Shown here: positions 33,382 through 42,447 of the stretch, one piece after another
Position numbering within the stretch: position 1 is the first letter of the stretch
How the letters are laid out: the number at the start of each line of letters is the position of its first letter
NCBI GenBank assembly: GCA_966250385.1
Contig: CBINHC010000001.1
Span: 248,001-312,000 of the forward strand
Length of the DNA: 64,000 nt
Direction: 5' to 3'
Origin: DASWTL01 sp966250385
Lineage (GTDB): Bacteria; Bacteroidota; Bacteroidia; Sphingobacteriales; Sphingobacteriaceae
The notes under the pieces: model-generated
Databases searched by the model: none
Told to the model about the DNA's origin: nothing
Seen by the model: only the letters and a program-made list of their open reading frames with translations
Position numbers and translations under genes: made by a program

Positions 33382-33912
33382 TTAGTCTTCTTTCTCTTTA
33401 AAGAAAAGCGCCTTGAGTTCGGTCGCGGCATCCGGTTCCATTTTGCCGGAAAGGATAAGCCGTAATTGCCGGCGCCTGAGTGCACCGTCAAACAGTTTCT
33501 TTTCTTCGTCACTTTCCGGAATCACTTCGGGTACCGGAATGGTATTGCCGCTCTGGTCAATAGCAACGAATGTATAATAAGCCTCGTTTGATTTCACACG
33601 GGAGCCGGACGGGATGTTCTCCGCCCAAACGTCCAGACGCACTTCCAGGGAAGTATGGAAGGCGCGGGTGACCTTGGCCTCTATAGAAATAACGTCACCG
33701 AGTTTGATCGGCTGCTTGAAGGAAACATTGTCCACAGATGCAGTGACGACGATCCGGTTGCAGTGTTTCTGAGCCGCGATAGCAGCAGCGATATCCATCC
33801 AGTGCAGCAGACGGCCTCCCATCAGGTTATTCAGTGTATTGGTATCATTCGGTAATACCAGTTCATTCATGACAATGAATGATTCCTTTGCAGTTTTTGC
33901 TTTTAAACCCAT
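33382..33912 (-). CDS. Acyl-CoA thioesterase (hotdog fold)
   Basis: 176 residues from the ATG at 33912, which lies 8 nt after a TAnnTTTG motif. A longer opening to 34059 overlaps the plug gene and is rejected. Hotdog features are NTLNNLMGGRLLHWMDIAAAIAAQKHC with the catalytic D in WMDIAA, then VTASVDNVSFKQPIKLGDVISIEAKV, as in YciA/ACOT-type thioesterases. It hydrolyses acyl-CoA in the cytoplasm, with substrate length unknown. Confidence 0.93.
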   Translation of the reverse strand: MGLKAKTAKESFIVMNELVLPNDTNTLNNLMGGRLLHWMDIAAAIAAQKHCNRIVVTASVDNVSFKQPIKLGDVISIEAKVTRAFHTSLEVRLDVWAENIPSGSRVKSNEAYYTFVAIDQSGNTIPVPEVIPESDEEKKLFDGALRRRQLRLILSGKMEPDAATELKALFFKEKED

Positions 33913-33920
33913 AATCGCGG

Positions 33921-33928
33921 CAAATTTA
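33921..33928 (-). promoter_or_regulatory. -7 promoter motif of the thioesterase gene
   Basis: TAAATTTG on the minus strand, an exact TAnnTTTG match 8 nt before the start. Confidence 0.5.
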
Positions 33929-34007
33929 AGGATAAGTTTGGGTTGTGGACGTATTGAACCGCTCCCGGGTAAGAAAACGGAGAATGTGGCGGTTTGTTGA
34001 CGGGTCG

Positions 34008-35309
34008 TTACTTTCTGCCTGTCCGGTTCAGTTCGGCATAGCCGATCAGTTCTTCCCACCGGGCACCGGGTTTACGGTAGTAGAAGAAGATCTGGTAGTC
34101 GTTCTCCGTCTCAAAATGTGAGCCTTCAAAAGCTGTGGTGCTGATCCTGCCCTCCTCGGCCCAGACATACTGATAATCATACATGCCCTGTTTCAGAGTA
34201 ATCTGGCTGAACAACCGTTTCCGGGCCGTATCGTAAACCATTCTGTTCTCAGGAAGCAGCTGGAAACTGTTGAACTTACCGACGACATAGGCCTCGCCGC
34301 CTTCGGAGGGCCTTGGCGTGTTCAGGGAAAACTCGACCTGGGCATAATCGGCATCGGTGCGATTGTCCCGGCCTTCCTGGTTCCGGATAAAGAAGGAGCC
34401 GTTGTTGTCGTAGTTGAACGTATAGCTTACGCGGTTGAGCGACGGGTCGGGCCGGAGCGCTACCAGGTAAATGCTGTCACGGGTGATCCTGTCGATCCCT
34501 TCAGACTGGAACCGCAGGCTTCTCATGTCCAGTCTGCGGAATTCGTTGCCCCCGGGGAAATCGAACGATTTCAGGTCATTGTATACCAGCTGTCCTGCCC
34601 GGATAAATGTTGGGCGCTGGGAGTCCTGGCTGACATCGGAACGACCGTTCTGCATGACCACCACACGGGTGTCGATGTAGGGGTTTGTTATGCTGATTCC
34701 CGGGTGACTGACCTGGAAGTTGATCTTCTGTCTGCTTTCCCGGCCATTCACATCCCCGCTGAACGTTAATTCGGCCGCAATGGCCACCTCCGGACGGACC
34801 ACGTAGAACCGCCTGGTCAGCAGAAGCTTTCGCTGATCGGCATCCTCATACACCTTTAGCAGGTAATTGCCCGGGATCTTCGGACGGATGGTCAGGTTCG
34901 GAAGGGTGACCTCGTAATGCGTAAATTTCTGAAGGGTATTGAAGGAGAACCGGTAGTCGTTGATCCGCTCTTCCGTAAAACTTTCCAGATAGTCGATCGG
35001 GGAGAGCCGGCTGGTGTTCCATTTGGAATCGCAGTGCTCGATGGAATAATAGAGATTACGCGTACCACCTGTAAGGTCATCGAAAGCCAGAAGCAGCTCG
35101 TCCCGGCTTCCCAGGGTGAACACCGGCAGCGATCCTTCGCGGCTGCGGTTATAAAATTCTACGGACCTGACCTGAGGAAGATAGTTGACATCCTCGTACC
35201 GGATCTCCTGCCGGGGAACTCCCGAGGCGGCACGGGAACGTCCGGCCTTTTGTGCAACACAACCGGAGCCGATGAATATCAAAAGAAATGACGTCAGTAA
35301 TTTTTTCAT
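34008..35309 (-). CDS. Type IX secretion system plug protein
   Basis: 433 residues. The N terminus has a lipobox-like FIGSGC. The body shows the blocks VRSVEFYNRSREGSLPVFTLGSRDELLLAFDDL, YSIEHCDSKWNTSRLSPIDYL, then YLLKVYEDADQRKLLLTRRFYVV and a C-terminal GMYDYQYVW, typical of the DUF5103/plug family. In Flavobacterium the plug protein closes the SprA (Sov) translocon from the periplasmic side. Its presence implies a T9SS elsewhere in this genome. It lies 33 nt downstream of the ABC-F gene. Confidence 0.9.
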   Translation of the reverse strand: MKKLLTSFLLIFIGSGCVAQKAGRSRAASGVPRQEIRYEDVNYLPQVRSVEFYNRSREGSLPVFTLGSRDELLLAFDDLTGGTRNLYYSIEHCDSKWNTSRLSPIDYLESFTEERINDYRFSFNTLQKFTHYEVTLPNLTIRPKIPGNYLLKVYEDADQRKLLLTRRFYVVRPEVAIAAELTFSGDVNGRESRQKINFQVSHPGISITNPYIDTRVVVMQNGRSDVSQDSQRPTFIRAGQLVYNDLKSFDFPGGNEFRRLDMRSLRFQSEGIDRITRDSIYLVALRPDPSLNRVSYTFNYDNNGSFFIRNQEGRDNRTDADYAQVEFSLNTPRPSEGGEAYVVGKFNSFQLLPENRMVYDTARKRLFSQITLKQGMYDYQYVWAEEGRISTTAFEGSHFETENDYQIFFYYRKPGARWEELIGYAELNRTGRK

Positions 35310-35342
35310 TCAACTCCGGTTTGGGCAGGCACCCGGTGCCCG

Positions 35343-37265
35343 CTAGAATGCTTCCAGTTCCATGATCTGTTCAGCCAGCCGTTCCCATTCAGCCTGTGCC
35401 TTTAATAAACGCGGACTGACTGATTGGTATTTGCGGTTCGCTTCGGCAAGCCTATCCGGATTTGAATATACGTCTTCTTTTCCAAGATCTGCCTCTGCTT
35501 CCTTAACCTGTTTTTCAAGGTCCGCAATTTCTTCCTCGAGCTGCCTGAGCTGCTGATTCAGTTTCTTCAGTTCCCTGGTCTTATCGGCTGAAGCGGAAGG
35601 CTGCGCTTTCGGCTTCGCTGCTTTTTCCTCTTTCTTAGGAGCCGGCGCCGGGTTGGTTTCCTCTACGGGACGTTTGCTCAGCCATTCTTCGTATTCGGCA
35701 TATGTTCCGGGGTATTCCTTGATTTTCTGATTCTCAATGTACCAGATCTTATTGGCGACGTTATCCAGGAAATACCGGTCGTGGGACACCACGATCATCG
35801 TTCCCTCGAACTGCTGCAGCGCCTGGATCAGAATGTTTACGGACTGGATATCCAGGTGGTTGGTCGGCTCATCGAGGATCAGGAAGTTCGCATCCGCGGT
35901 CAGGGCTTTGGCCAGTGCGACACGTGACTTCTCACCTCCGGACAGGACCTTGATCTTCTTGAAGGCATCGTCACCGGTAAACAGGAAGCATCCCAGGATG
36001 GAACGCAGTTCCGTCTCGGTATGCTTTGGCGCAAACGCCTGCAGCTCCCGCAGGATCTCGTTCTCCAGGTGCAGTGCTTCGAGCTGGTGCTGCGCAAAGA
36101 AGGTCGTCGTGACGTTGTGGCCGGTTTCTGCCTTTCCTTCGTAATTCTTGTCGGTTCCGGCAATGATCTTGAGTAAGGTCGATTTACCGCGGCCGTTGGC
36201 TCCGATAAGCGCGATCTTGTCGCCTTTCTCGATAACGGCATCGGTGCGGTCCAGGATCTGCAGGCCCGGGTAGGACTTGCTGATGCCTTCCAGGCGGACG
36301 ACATGTCTTCCGGATTGTTTGCTGAACTTGAAGCTGAAGTTTACGGTCGGATTGTCATCGTCGACATCATCCACCAGCTCCATGCGCTCAAGGGCTTTGA
36401 TCCGCGACTGGGCCATTTTAGCCTTGCTGGCCTTGGCCCGGAAACGTTCGATCAGGCGTTCTTCCTGGCGGATCTTTGCCTGCTGGTTCTTATACTGGTT
36501 ACCCTGGATCTCCTCCCGCAAGGCTTTTTCTTCAAGATAGAAGCTATAGTTTCCCGCATAGGGGATCAGCTTTCCTTTTCTTGATTCAACGATCTTTTTG
36601 ACGACCCGGTCCAGGAAGTACCGGTCGTGGGATACGATCACAATGGCGCCTTCATAGGCCTGGAGATAGGTCTCCAGCCACTTGATGGACGGTAAGTCCA
36701 GGTGGTTGGTCGGCTCATCCAGTAACAGGATGTCCGGTGCCTGCAAGAGGATCTTCGCCAGCATGACGCGCATCCGCCAGCCTCCGGAGAACTCCGCGAG
36801 CGTCCGCTTCTGGTCATCATCGCTGAATCCGAGACCTGCAAGGATCTCATGTGCGCGATATTCGATGCTGTAACCGTCCAGGGCCTCAAACTCCATCTGT
36901 TTGTCGCTGAGCTTGTTGATCAGGTCGTCGGAATATTCGGTCTCCAGCTTCTTGAGGATATTTTCGATTTCGGTATGCAGCTGATTCTGGCGCTCAAAGG
37001 CTTCCATGGCCACATGCAGAATACTTTTATCCGACTGGTAGGAGAGCAGGTCCTGATTCAGATATCCCATCTTCAGATCCTTTGCCATGGATATGGTGCC
37101 GCTTGTAGGCGCGTACTGGCCCACAATGATCTTCAGCAGGGTAGTCTTACCGGTACCGTTGGCGCCGATGAGGCCAATTTTTTCTCCTGGTTTTATATGC
37201 CAGTTGGCTTCGTCGTATAGGGCCCTTGCACCGATCTCGAACGTCAGGTTATTAATCGCAATCAC
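35343..37265 (-). CDS. ABC-F family ATPase
   Basis: 640 residues from a GTG at 37265. The first ATPase has GANGTGKTTL, FSGGWRMRVML and ILLLDEPTNHLD. The second has GANGRGKSTL, LSGGEKSRVAL and FLILDEPTNHLD. The linker arm (about 245-300) is basic, and the C terminus (about 560-640) is a coiled coil typical of Uup/EttA-like proteins. No membrane domain is encoded. ABC-F proteins act on ribosomes. A TAnnTTTG motif lies 4 nt before the GTG. Confidence 0.95.
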   Translation of the reverse strand: MIAINNLTFEIGARALYDEANWHIKPGEKIGLIGANGTGKTTLLKIIVGQYAPTSGTISMAKDLKMGYLNQDLLSYQSDKSILHVAMEAFERQNQLHTEIENILKKLETEYSDDLINKLSDKQMEFEALDGYSIEYRAHEILAGLGFSDDDQKRTLAEFSGGWRMRVMLAKILLQAPDILLLDEPTNHLDLPSIKWLETYLQAYEGAIVIVSHDRYFLDRVVKKIVESRKGKLIPYAGNYSFYLEEKALREEIQGNQYKNQQAKIRQEERLIERFRAKASKAKMAQSRIKALERMELVDDVDDDNPTVNFSFKFSKQSGRHVVRLEGISKSYPGLQILDRTDAVIEKGDKIALIGANGRGKSTLLKIIAGTDKNYEGKAETGHNVTTTFFAQHQLEALHLENEILRELQAFAPKHTETELRSILGCFLFTGDDAFKKIKVLSGGEKSRVALAKALTADANFLILDEPTNHLDIQSVNILIQALQQFEGTMIVVSHDRYFLDNVANKIWYIENQKIKEYPGTYAEYEEWLSKRPVEETNPAPAPKKEEKAAKPKAQPSASADKTRELKKLNQQLRQLEEEIADLEKQVKEAEADLGKEDVYSNPDRLAEANRKYQSVSPRLLKAQAEWERLAEQIMELEAF

Positions 37266-37269
37266 GGGT

Positions 37270-37277
37270 GCAAAAGT
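37270..37277 (-). promoter_or_regulatory. -7 promoter motif of the ABC-F gene
   Basis: TACTTTTG on the minus strand, an exact TAnnTTTG match. A TTG at 37294-37296 on the same strand lies 16 nt upstream, a plausible -33 element. The implied start of transcription is at or next to the GTG start codon. Confidence 0.5.
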
Positions 37278-37354
37278 ACGATTTTTGCAGGATCAATTTC
37301 GCCTGTCCTGCAGACTGTTGGTCAGCTTCTCATCATAAGTTGTAATTTCGCTGC

Positions 37355-38392
37355 ATGTATCAACTCATTAAACCGCTGCTTTTCCAGTTCGATCCGGAAA
37401 AGATCCATCATTTCGTCACGTCCTTTCTGAAGACAGGAAACCGCATCTGGGGCGTCAGGAAACTGGTTAAGAAAAGCTTCCAGGTGGACGACCCGCGTCT
37501 GCAACGGGAGGTATTTGGGCTTACTTTCAAGAACCCGGTCGGACTGGCTGCTGGATTTGATAAGAACGGCGAGCTGGTTTCCGAACTGTCCGCGCTGGGT
37601 TTCGGATTCATTGAGGTAGGTACCGTCACGCCGCTGCCTCAGCCCGGGAATGAAAGGCCGAGGATGTTCCGCCTGCCCGAAGATTCGGCGCTGATCAACC
37701 GGATGGGTTTCAATAACGTTGGTGTTGACGTCGTAGCCGCCCGCCTGAGGCACCTCAGGAACCGGGAGGGTGTCATGATCGGCGGAAATATCGGGAAGAA
37801 TAAAGTAACCCCGAATGAGGACGCGATCCGGGATTATATCAAATGCTTCGATGCGCTCTTCGATGTAGTCGACTATTTTGTAGTGAACGTGAGTTCTCCC
37901 AATACGCCGGGGTTGCGGGAACTCCAGGAGAAAGAGCCGCTGAAACAATTGCTTAACACGCTTCAGCAGCGGAATAACAAGGACGGGAAGTCACGGCCGA
38001 TCCTCCTGAAGATCGCTCCTGATCTGACCGATTCACAGCTTGACGATATCGCCAGTATTGTACGGGAGACCGGCATAGCAGGGGTCATTGCCACCAACAC
38101 CACCGTTTCCAGAGATGGCCTCCGTGCCCCAGAATATATCAGGACGCAGACCGGGGGACTCAGCGGAAAGCCGCTGACCCGCAGGTCAACCGAGGTCATC
38201 CGGTATCTCCATAAGCGGTCCGGCGGGTCTTTCCCGATCATCGGGGTCGGAGGTATCCACTCGCCCGGAGACGCGCTGGAGAAGCTGGAAGCCGGTGCAT
38301 CCCTGGTGCAACTGTATACCGGATTTATATACGAAGGTCCCGGGCTGATCAAACGGATCAATAAGCGGTTGCTGGGCCGGAAGCAGGGATAA
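37355..38392 (+). CDS. pyrD: Dihydroorotate dehydrogenase (quinone), class 2
   Basis: 345 residues. The N-terminal extension (about 1-50, YQLIKPLLFQFDPEKIHHF) is the membrane-association helix region of class 2 enzymes. Blocks KNPVGLAAGFDKNG, GNIGKNK, VVNVSSPNTPGLR (catalytic serine) and ILLKIAPDL follow, then the FMN phosphate loop PIIGVGGIHSPGDALEKLEAGASLVQLYTGF. It oxidises dihydroorotate to orotate with quinone in pyrimidine synthesis. TAATTTCG at 37343-37350, one mismatch from consensus, lies 4 nt before the ATG. Confidence 0.97.
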   Translation: MYQLIKPLLFQFDPEKIHHFVTSFLKTGNRIWGVRKLVKKSFQVDDPRLQREVFGLTFKNPVGLAAGFDKNGELVSELSALGFGFIEVGTVTPLPQPGNERPRMFRLPEDSALINRMGFNNVGVDVVAARLRHLRNREGVMIGGNIGKNKVTPNEDAIRDYIKCFDALFDVVDYFVVNVSSPNTPGLRELQEKEPLKQLLNTLQQRNNKDGKSRPILLKIAPDLTDSQLDDIASIVRETGIAGVIATNTTVSRDGLRAPEYIRTQTGGLSGKPLTRRSTEVIRYLHKRSGGSFPIIGVGGIHSPGDALEKLEAGASLVQLYTGFIYEGPGLIKRINKRLLGRKQG

Positions 38393-38412
38393 ACTCAACC
38401 GGGTATAAAATA

Positions 38413-38447
38413 AAAAACCCTGAAAGCGATAAGCGATCAGGGTTTTT
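38413..38447. terminator. Bidirectional terminator
   Basis: 11-bp stem AAAAACCCTGA (38413-38423) with 38437-38447 and T runs on both sides. It closes pyrD on plus and the 59-residue gene on minus. Confidence 0.9.
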
Positions 38448-38464
38448 ATATTTTGAAATAAGGC

Positions 38465-38644
38465 TTATTTCGACTGAGCTTCGATTTGAGCTAAAACAGC
38501 ATTGTTTTTAGCAACCTGGCTAGATGCAGACTCGCGAGAGCGGCTTCCGGTCTCGATGTTGCGGCCTAATTTTAAAAACTGAACTTCTAAACGAGAAACA
38601 GTTTTATTTCTTCTGTCTTTTCTTTTTAAACGTGTTACTCCCAT
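38465..38644 (-). CDS. Conserved-looking small basic protein (59 aa)
   Basis: ATG at 38644, TAA at 38465-38467. The product begins MGVTRLKRKDRRNKTVSRLE, is very basic at its N terminus, and ends in a helix-like Ala/Gln-rich tail (SQVAKNNAVLAQIEAQSK). It has no signal peptide or membrane helix. I cannot name a family; nucleic-acid or ribosome binding is an inference from charge. Codon use (TTA, AGA, GTT, CGT) is clearly more AT-rich than the neighbouring core genes. It begins 28 nt after the tRNA-Cys 3' end and shares its promoter and terminator. Confidence 0.75.
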   Translation of the reverse strand: MGVTRLKRKDRRNKTVSRLEVQFLKLGRNIETGSRSRESASSQVAKNNAVLAQIEAQSK

Positions 38645-38672
38645 GGCTTTATTTTTTTTAATTTTTTAAGTG

Positions 38673-38743
38673 AGGTCGGAAGCGGATTCGAACCGCTGTA
38701 AAAGGTTTTGCAGACCTCTGCCTAGCCACTCGGCCATCCGACC
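38673..38743 (-). tRNA. tRNA-Cys (GCA)
   Basis: 71 nt, complete cloverleaf: acceptor GGTCGGA/TCCGACC, D-arm with GG, 7-nt anticodon loop CTGCAAA with GCA, T-arm with TTCGAAT and discriminator T. CCA is not encoded. Confidence 0.95.
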
Positions 38744-38758
38744 CTGTTAAAAGGCTTG

Positions 38759-38766
38759 CAAAAATA
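38759..38766 (-). promoter_or_regulatory. -7 promoter motif of tRNA-Cys
   Basis: TATTTTTG on the minus strand, with a TTG (38787-38789) 20 nt upstream as -33 element. It lies 15 nt before the tRNA 5' end. Confidence 0.6.
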
Positions 38767-38795
38767 GTAATTTATTATTCTTCACCCAATAAATT

Positions 38796-39539
38796 TTAAC
38801 CTTTTCTTTTCAGCTCTGAACAAAATATCGCAGCTGATACCGCAACATTGAGGGATTCCGCCTCTCCGAACCGCGGAATGGTGACGGCATGCGTAACTTT
38901 TTTCCGGATCACCTCACTGATGCCCTTGCCTTCATTGCCGAGGATCACGAAGCCTTCAGTACCAAAGTCCGTCTCATAGACCGGGGTCCCGTCCAGCACG
39001 GCGCCATACCGCGGTACAGGCACCTGATCCAGGATCTCCGCCAGGTCGCCATACAGAACCTTCATCCGGGAAAGCGACCCCATGGTGGCCTGGACGACCT
39101 TCGGGTTGTATGCCTCCACCGTATCTTCAGAACAAAGGATCTGTTTAAACCCGAACCAGTCCGCGGTGCGGATGATCGTGCCGAGATTCCCGGGATCCTG
39201 GATCCCGTCCAGTACCAGAGTGAACTGATTTCTAAAACTTTCGGGTTCAATTGCCGTTTTTGAAGGGATCTGGATGGTCGCCAGGATTCCCTGCGGCGTT
39301 GTCAGTGTACTGATTTTTCCCAATTCGGCATCAGTCACCTCGACAAGCTTTATTTTATGCGAGAATTTATCCAATTTTGGGAACAGGGCAGGTGTGCAGT
39401 AAATCGTTCTGGTTTGGTAGCCGGAATGGATGAATTCAGTTACAGACTTGAGACCCTCAGCCAGGAAAAGGTGATGATCTTTTCTGAATTTTTTTTGATG
39501 TAAGGATTTAATAAAACTGATCTCAGATTTTGAAAGCAT
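38796..39539 (-). CDS. SpoU/TrmH-family RNA 2'-O-methyltransferase
   Basis: 247 residues. An N-terminal substrate-binding region (LSKSEISFIKSLHQKKFRKDHHLFLAEG) precedes the knotted SPOUT domain. Its motifs are VLDGIQDPGNLGTIIRTADWFG, GFVILGNEGKGIS and a C-terminal IPRFGEAESLNVAVSAAIFCSE. It methylates a ribose in rRNA or tRNA; the target is not predictable. Its start overlaps the divergent outer-membrane gene by 10 nt. Confidence 0.93.
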   Translation of the reverse strand: MLSKSEISFIKSLHQKKFRKDHHLFLAEGLKSVTEFIHSGYQTRTIYCTPALFPKLDKFSHKIKLVEVTDAELGKISTLTTPQGILATIQIPSKTAIEPESFRNQFTLVLDGIQDPGNLGTIIRTADWFGFKQILCSEDTVEAYNPKVVQATMGSLSRMKVLYGDLAEILDQVPVPRYGAVLDGTPVYETDFGTEGFVILGNEGKGISEVIRKKVTHAVTIPRFGEAESLNVAVSAAIFCSELKRKG

Positions 39540-41896
39540 ACCGTATAAACCGAAAAATCTTCGTTACAAGTATACTGCTTTTGTTAGGGATTTTTTCGGC
39601 TTGTCGATCAACCCGGTTCCTGGGTGAAGATCAGGCCCTGGTGACCAGGGTTATCCTGGACAGCATCGAGAACCCCTTCAAGGAAGAGGCGTACCTCTAC
39701 GTGCAGGGAGATATCCGGCCCAATTCGCGCGTTAACCTGTTTCTGTACAATATGTTCAACACCAGGAAGGGCGCCTACAGGACTGACCGGATCAAGAATA
39801 TCGGCGAAGCGCCGCGCCTCCTGGACAGTACCATGGTGGAGATATCCAGGCGGGAAATCGAGCGGTACCTGTTCACCAAGGGCTATTTCAACGCTAAAGT
39901 ACGGACGGACGTCGTCATCCGGCAAAAGCGGGCAAAGATCACCTTCACGGCTAATAAGGGGCCGGTTTTCCATATCAAGGATCTTGAGTTCAATGTTGCC
40001 GATCCGGAAGTCGCCAAGCTGTATGAGGGTGGACGCCCCATCTTTACGCACCTGCGGGCGGGAATGCGGTTCGACCGGGATACGCTCGAATATGAGCAGG
40101 AGCAGCTCTACCAGCTCCTGCACCGGCACGGATACTATGACTATCTCCGGCAGTATATGCACGTCGATGCCTATACTAACCAGGATTCGGCTGAGGTTGA
40201 TTTGAAAATCAGCGTTAACAATCCTCCGGGCAAATCAGCCCACCAGGTGTATACCCTGGACGATAGTTATATCACGATCCGGAACAGTGAAGGGCGGCTG
40301 GATACCGCCCTGATGGACAGCAGCCTGGTCGACTCCCAGTTTCACTTCAGGGACCATTCGGCGAGGTTCAAGACCAACAGGCTGTCCCGGTACATCTTTA
40401 TGAATAAGGGTGACAATTATAATATAGAGCGCCAGGATCTGACCTACGACCGGCTGTATGATCTGAACGTATTCCGGAACGTCCGGATCGACCTGGTCAA
40501 AACTGCCGACAGTACGAACCGGCTTTCGCCCCGGTACGACCTGGTGCCGCTGAAAAAGATGAGCAACCGGGTGGAGGGGGAGTACACCTTCAATACGGGA
40601 CGAAACGGATTTAATATCGGGGACACCTATACCAACCGGAACCTGTTCGGCGGCGCTGAACAGCTCGAGGTCAAGGTGCGTTACGGTGTCCTGTTTGAAT
40701 CGAACCTCCAGGGCAGGCTTGCCCAGCGGGTCTTCAACCAGGACTTCCAGATGGGGGCCAGCCTGAGCTTTCCCAAACTGCTTGTTCCGTTTCCGCTGGC
40801 CGTTCACAGCCGTGCCGGGATCCCGCATACGACCATTTCGACAAGTTACCAGGCCTTTGACCAGCGGGATGCCTTCAGAAACCGGATCCTGATCAATTCA
40901 ATCACCTATGACTGGACGGACACCCGCGTTAAATTTCACAGTCTGACTCCTTTGAACCTCGAGTACCGGAAAGGGATCCTGGACCCGCAGTTCAAGGCCG
41001 ATCTGATCGGGAAAGGGTATGATATTTATGTGCTGACCAATGACCGGCAGTATTTCAGTCTGGGCAGTCAGTACGCCTTTACCTACAATGCGATCAGGCT
41101 TAACTCGTTCCAGAACTTCGTCTACTTTCGCGGAAGTGCAGACGTAGCCGGCAACAGCCTGTCCCTTCTGGATAAGCTGATCGGTTTTAAAGAGACGACT
41201 GACCAGAGTCTGGGGACGATCTTCGGGTTGCCCTATCTGCAGTACCTGAAGGGAGAAGGCGATGTACGGAAATATTACTTCCTGGGCGGTGAGCGGCAGT
41301 TCGTTGCCCGCCTGAATGTCGGGATCGGCTATCCTTACGGAAATACCGCGGGGTTGTTTCCCTATGAGAAAAGCTTCTATGCCGGCGGTTCAAACGGCAT
41401 CCGGGCCTGGCAGGCGCGCACCCTGGGACCCGGTAACTATAACCGGAGCGTACTGCCCGATGAGACGATCCGCCGGAACCTGCGGAACCTCGACCAGCTC
41501 GGAGAGGTGAAGCTTGAGGGAAACCTCGAATACCGGTTCAAGCTGCTTAACGACCTGTGGGGTGCAACGGTTCGCGGAGCCACGTTTGCCGATTTCGGGA
41601 ACGTCTGGAGAATCCGGGAGAATTCGATCAATCCGAACGGGGAGTTCCGGTTCGATCGTTTCGCGGATCAGATCGCGATCGGAACCGGAGCAGGATTGCG
41701 ATTTGACCTTAACTATTTTATCCTCCGGCTGGATGCGGGAGTCAAGATAAAAGACCCGCAGTTCACCGGTTCCCGGCAATGGGTGATCCGGGACCTGTTC
41801 GATAAGAAGGACTTCAAGAATAACTATGCGATCACCAACGCGCCCGATGTCTACCGGTTCGTTGTATTCAATTTCGGTATCGGAATGCCGTTCTAG
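39530..41896 (+). CDS. TamA/BamA-like outer-membrane protein
   Basis: 788 residues from a TTG at 39530; no better start is available without losing the signal. The lipobox-like GIFSAC suggests an N-terminal lipoprotein signal. POTRA-like domains cover about 30-340, including YLYVQGDIRPNSRVN and GYFNAKVRTDVVI. A 16-strand-type barrel runs from about 380 to the end (LEVKVRYGVLFE, FVARLNVGIGYPYGNT, YAGGSNGIRAWQARTLGPG), finishing in VVFNFGIGMPF. The GGSNGIRAW block is the L6-type motif of the family. Such proteins insert or translocate outer-membrane proteins. Confidence 0.92.
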   Translation: MKAYRINRKIFVTSILLLLGIFSACRSTRFLGEDQALVTRVILDSIENPFKEEAYLYVQGDIRPNSRVNLFLYNMFNTRKGAYRTDRIKNIGEAPRLLDSTMVEISRREIERYLFTKGYFNAKVRTDVVIRQKRAKITFTANKGPVFHIKDLEFNVADPEVAKLYEGGRPIFTHLRAGMRFDRDTLEYEQEQLYQLLHRHGYYDYLRQYMHVDAYTNQDSAEVDLKISVNNPPGKSAHQVYTLDDSYITIRNSEGRLDTALMDSSLVDSQFHFRDHSARFKTNRLSRYIFMNKGDNYNIERQDLTYDRLYDLNVFRNVRIDLVKTADSTNRLSPRYDLVPLKKMSNRVEGEYTFNTGRNGFNIGDTYTNRNLFGGAEQLEVKVRYGVLFESNLQGRLAQRVFNQDFQMGASLSFPKLLVPFPLAVHSRAGIPHTTISTSYQAFDQRDAFRNRILINSITYDWTDTRVKFHSLTPLNLEYRKGILDPQFKADLIGKGYDIYVLTNDRQYFSLGSQYAFTYNAIRLNSFQNFVYFRGSADVAGNSLSLLDKLIGFKETTDQSLGTIFGLPYLQYLKGEGDVRKYYFLGGERQFVARLNVGIGYPYGNTAGLFPYEKSFYAGGSNGIRAWQARTLGPGNYNRSVLPDETIRRNLRNLDQLGEVKLEGNLEYRFKLLNDLWGATVRGATFADFGNVWRIRENSINPNGEFRFDRFADQIAIGTGAGLRFDLNYFILRLDAGVKIKDPQFTGSRQWVIRDLFDKKDFKNNYAITNAPDVYRFVVFNFGIGMPF

Positions 41897-42447
41897 AATA
41901 CGGATCTGAGCCCGTCGAAGATCGTATCGAAGAAAGTGGGCAGGTTAAGCCCGTTCCGTGCATTGAAGAAAAAGAGTACCAGGAGTACCACGACCGCCCA
42001 GATCAGCAGTTTCCTGAACGTAAAGGCGATCAGGATGATGACGACCGGAATGATGGCAAGCATCATCCAGTTGATCTGAATGGGCTTCAGGTTATTTTCC
42101 TGCTTCAGGACATAATAAAGCTTTCCGTGCGTTCCGGCCTCATTCTTATGCCTCAGGTAGATGAAGGTCGATTCGTTGATCGGCTGCGGTGCGATGGCAA
42201 CCCCCTCATTGAATTTAAGTTCCTGCTTGAAGCCGTTCAGGCTGAACTGGAATACCCCGTTTACGTGCTCCATCGGTTTTTCGTCCGCATCGCAGGCGAT
42301 GATGGCGATCTTTTCATTTTTCAGCAGGTTTTCCTTGACGATGAAGTTGTTAATGGATAACTGAACCGGCCTGGCAGCCCCTTCCTGGGCTTTCAGGAAT
42401 ACAGGACAGCATACTAAGAGGAAAACGAAGGTGTAGAAAGCTTTCAT
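41893..42447 (-). CDS. Hypothetical exported protein with C-terminal membrane helices
   Basis: 184 residues. A signal peptide ends near VFLKAQEG. An extracytoplasmic beta-like domain (about 22-130, FIVKENLLKNEKIAIIACDADEKPMEHVNG) follows. Two adjacent helices lie at about 128-163. No family is recognised. It begins immediately after the patatin-barrel stop (0 nt gap), so the two are co-expressed. It overlaps the convergent TamA-like gene by 4 nt. Confidence 0.75.
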   Translation of the reverse strand: MKAFYTFVFLLVCCPVFLKAQEGAARPVQLSINNFIVKENLLKNEKIAIIACDADEKPMEHVNGVFQFSLNGFKQELKFNEGVAIAPQPINESTFIYLRHKNEAGTHGKLYYVLKQENNLKPIQINWMMLAIIPVVIILIAFTFRKLLIWAVVVLLVLFFFNARNGLNLPTFFDTIFDGLRSVF

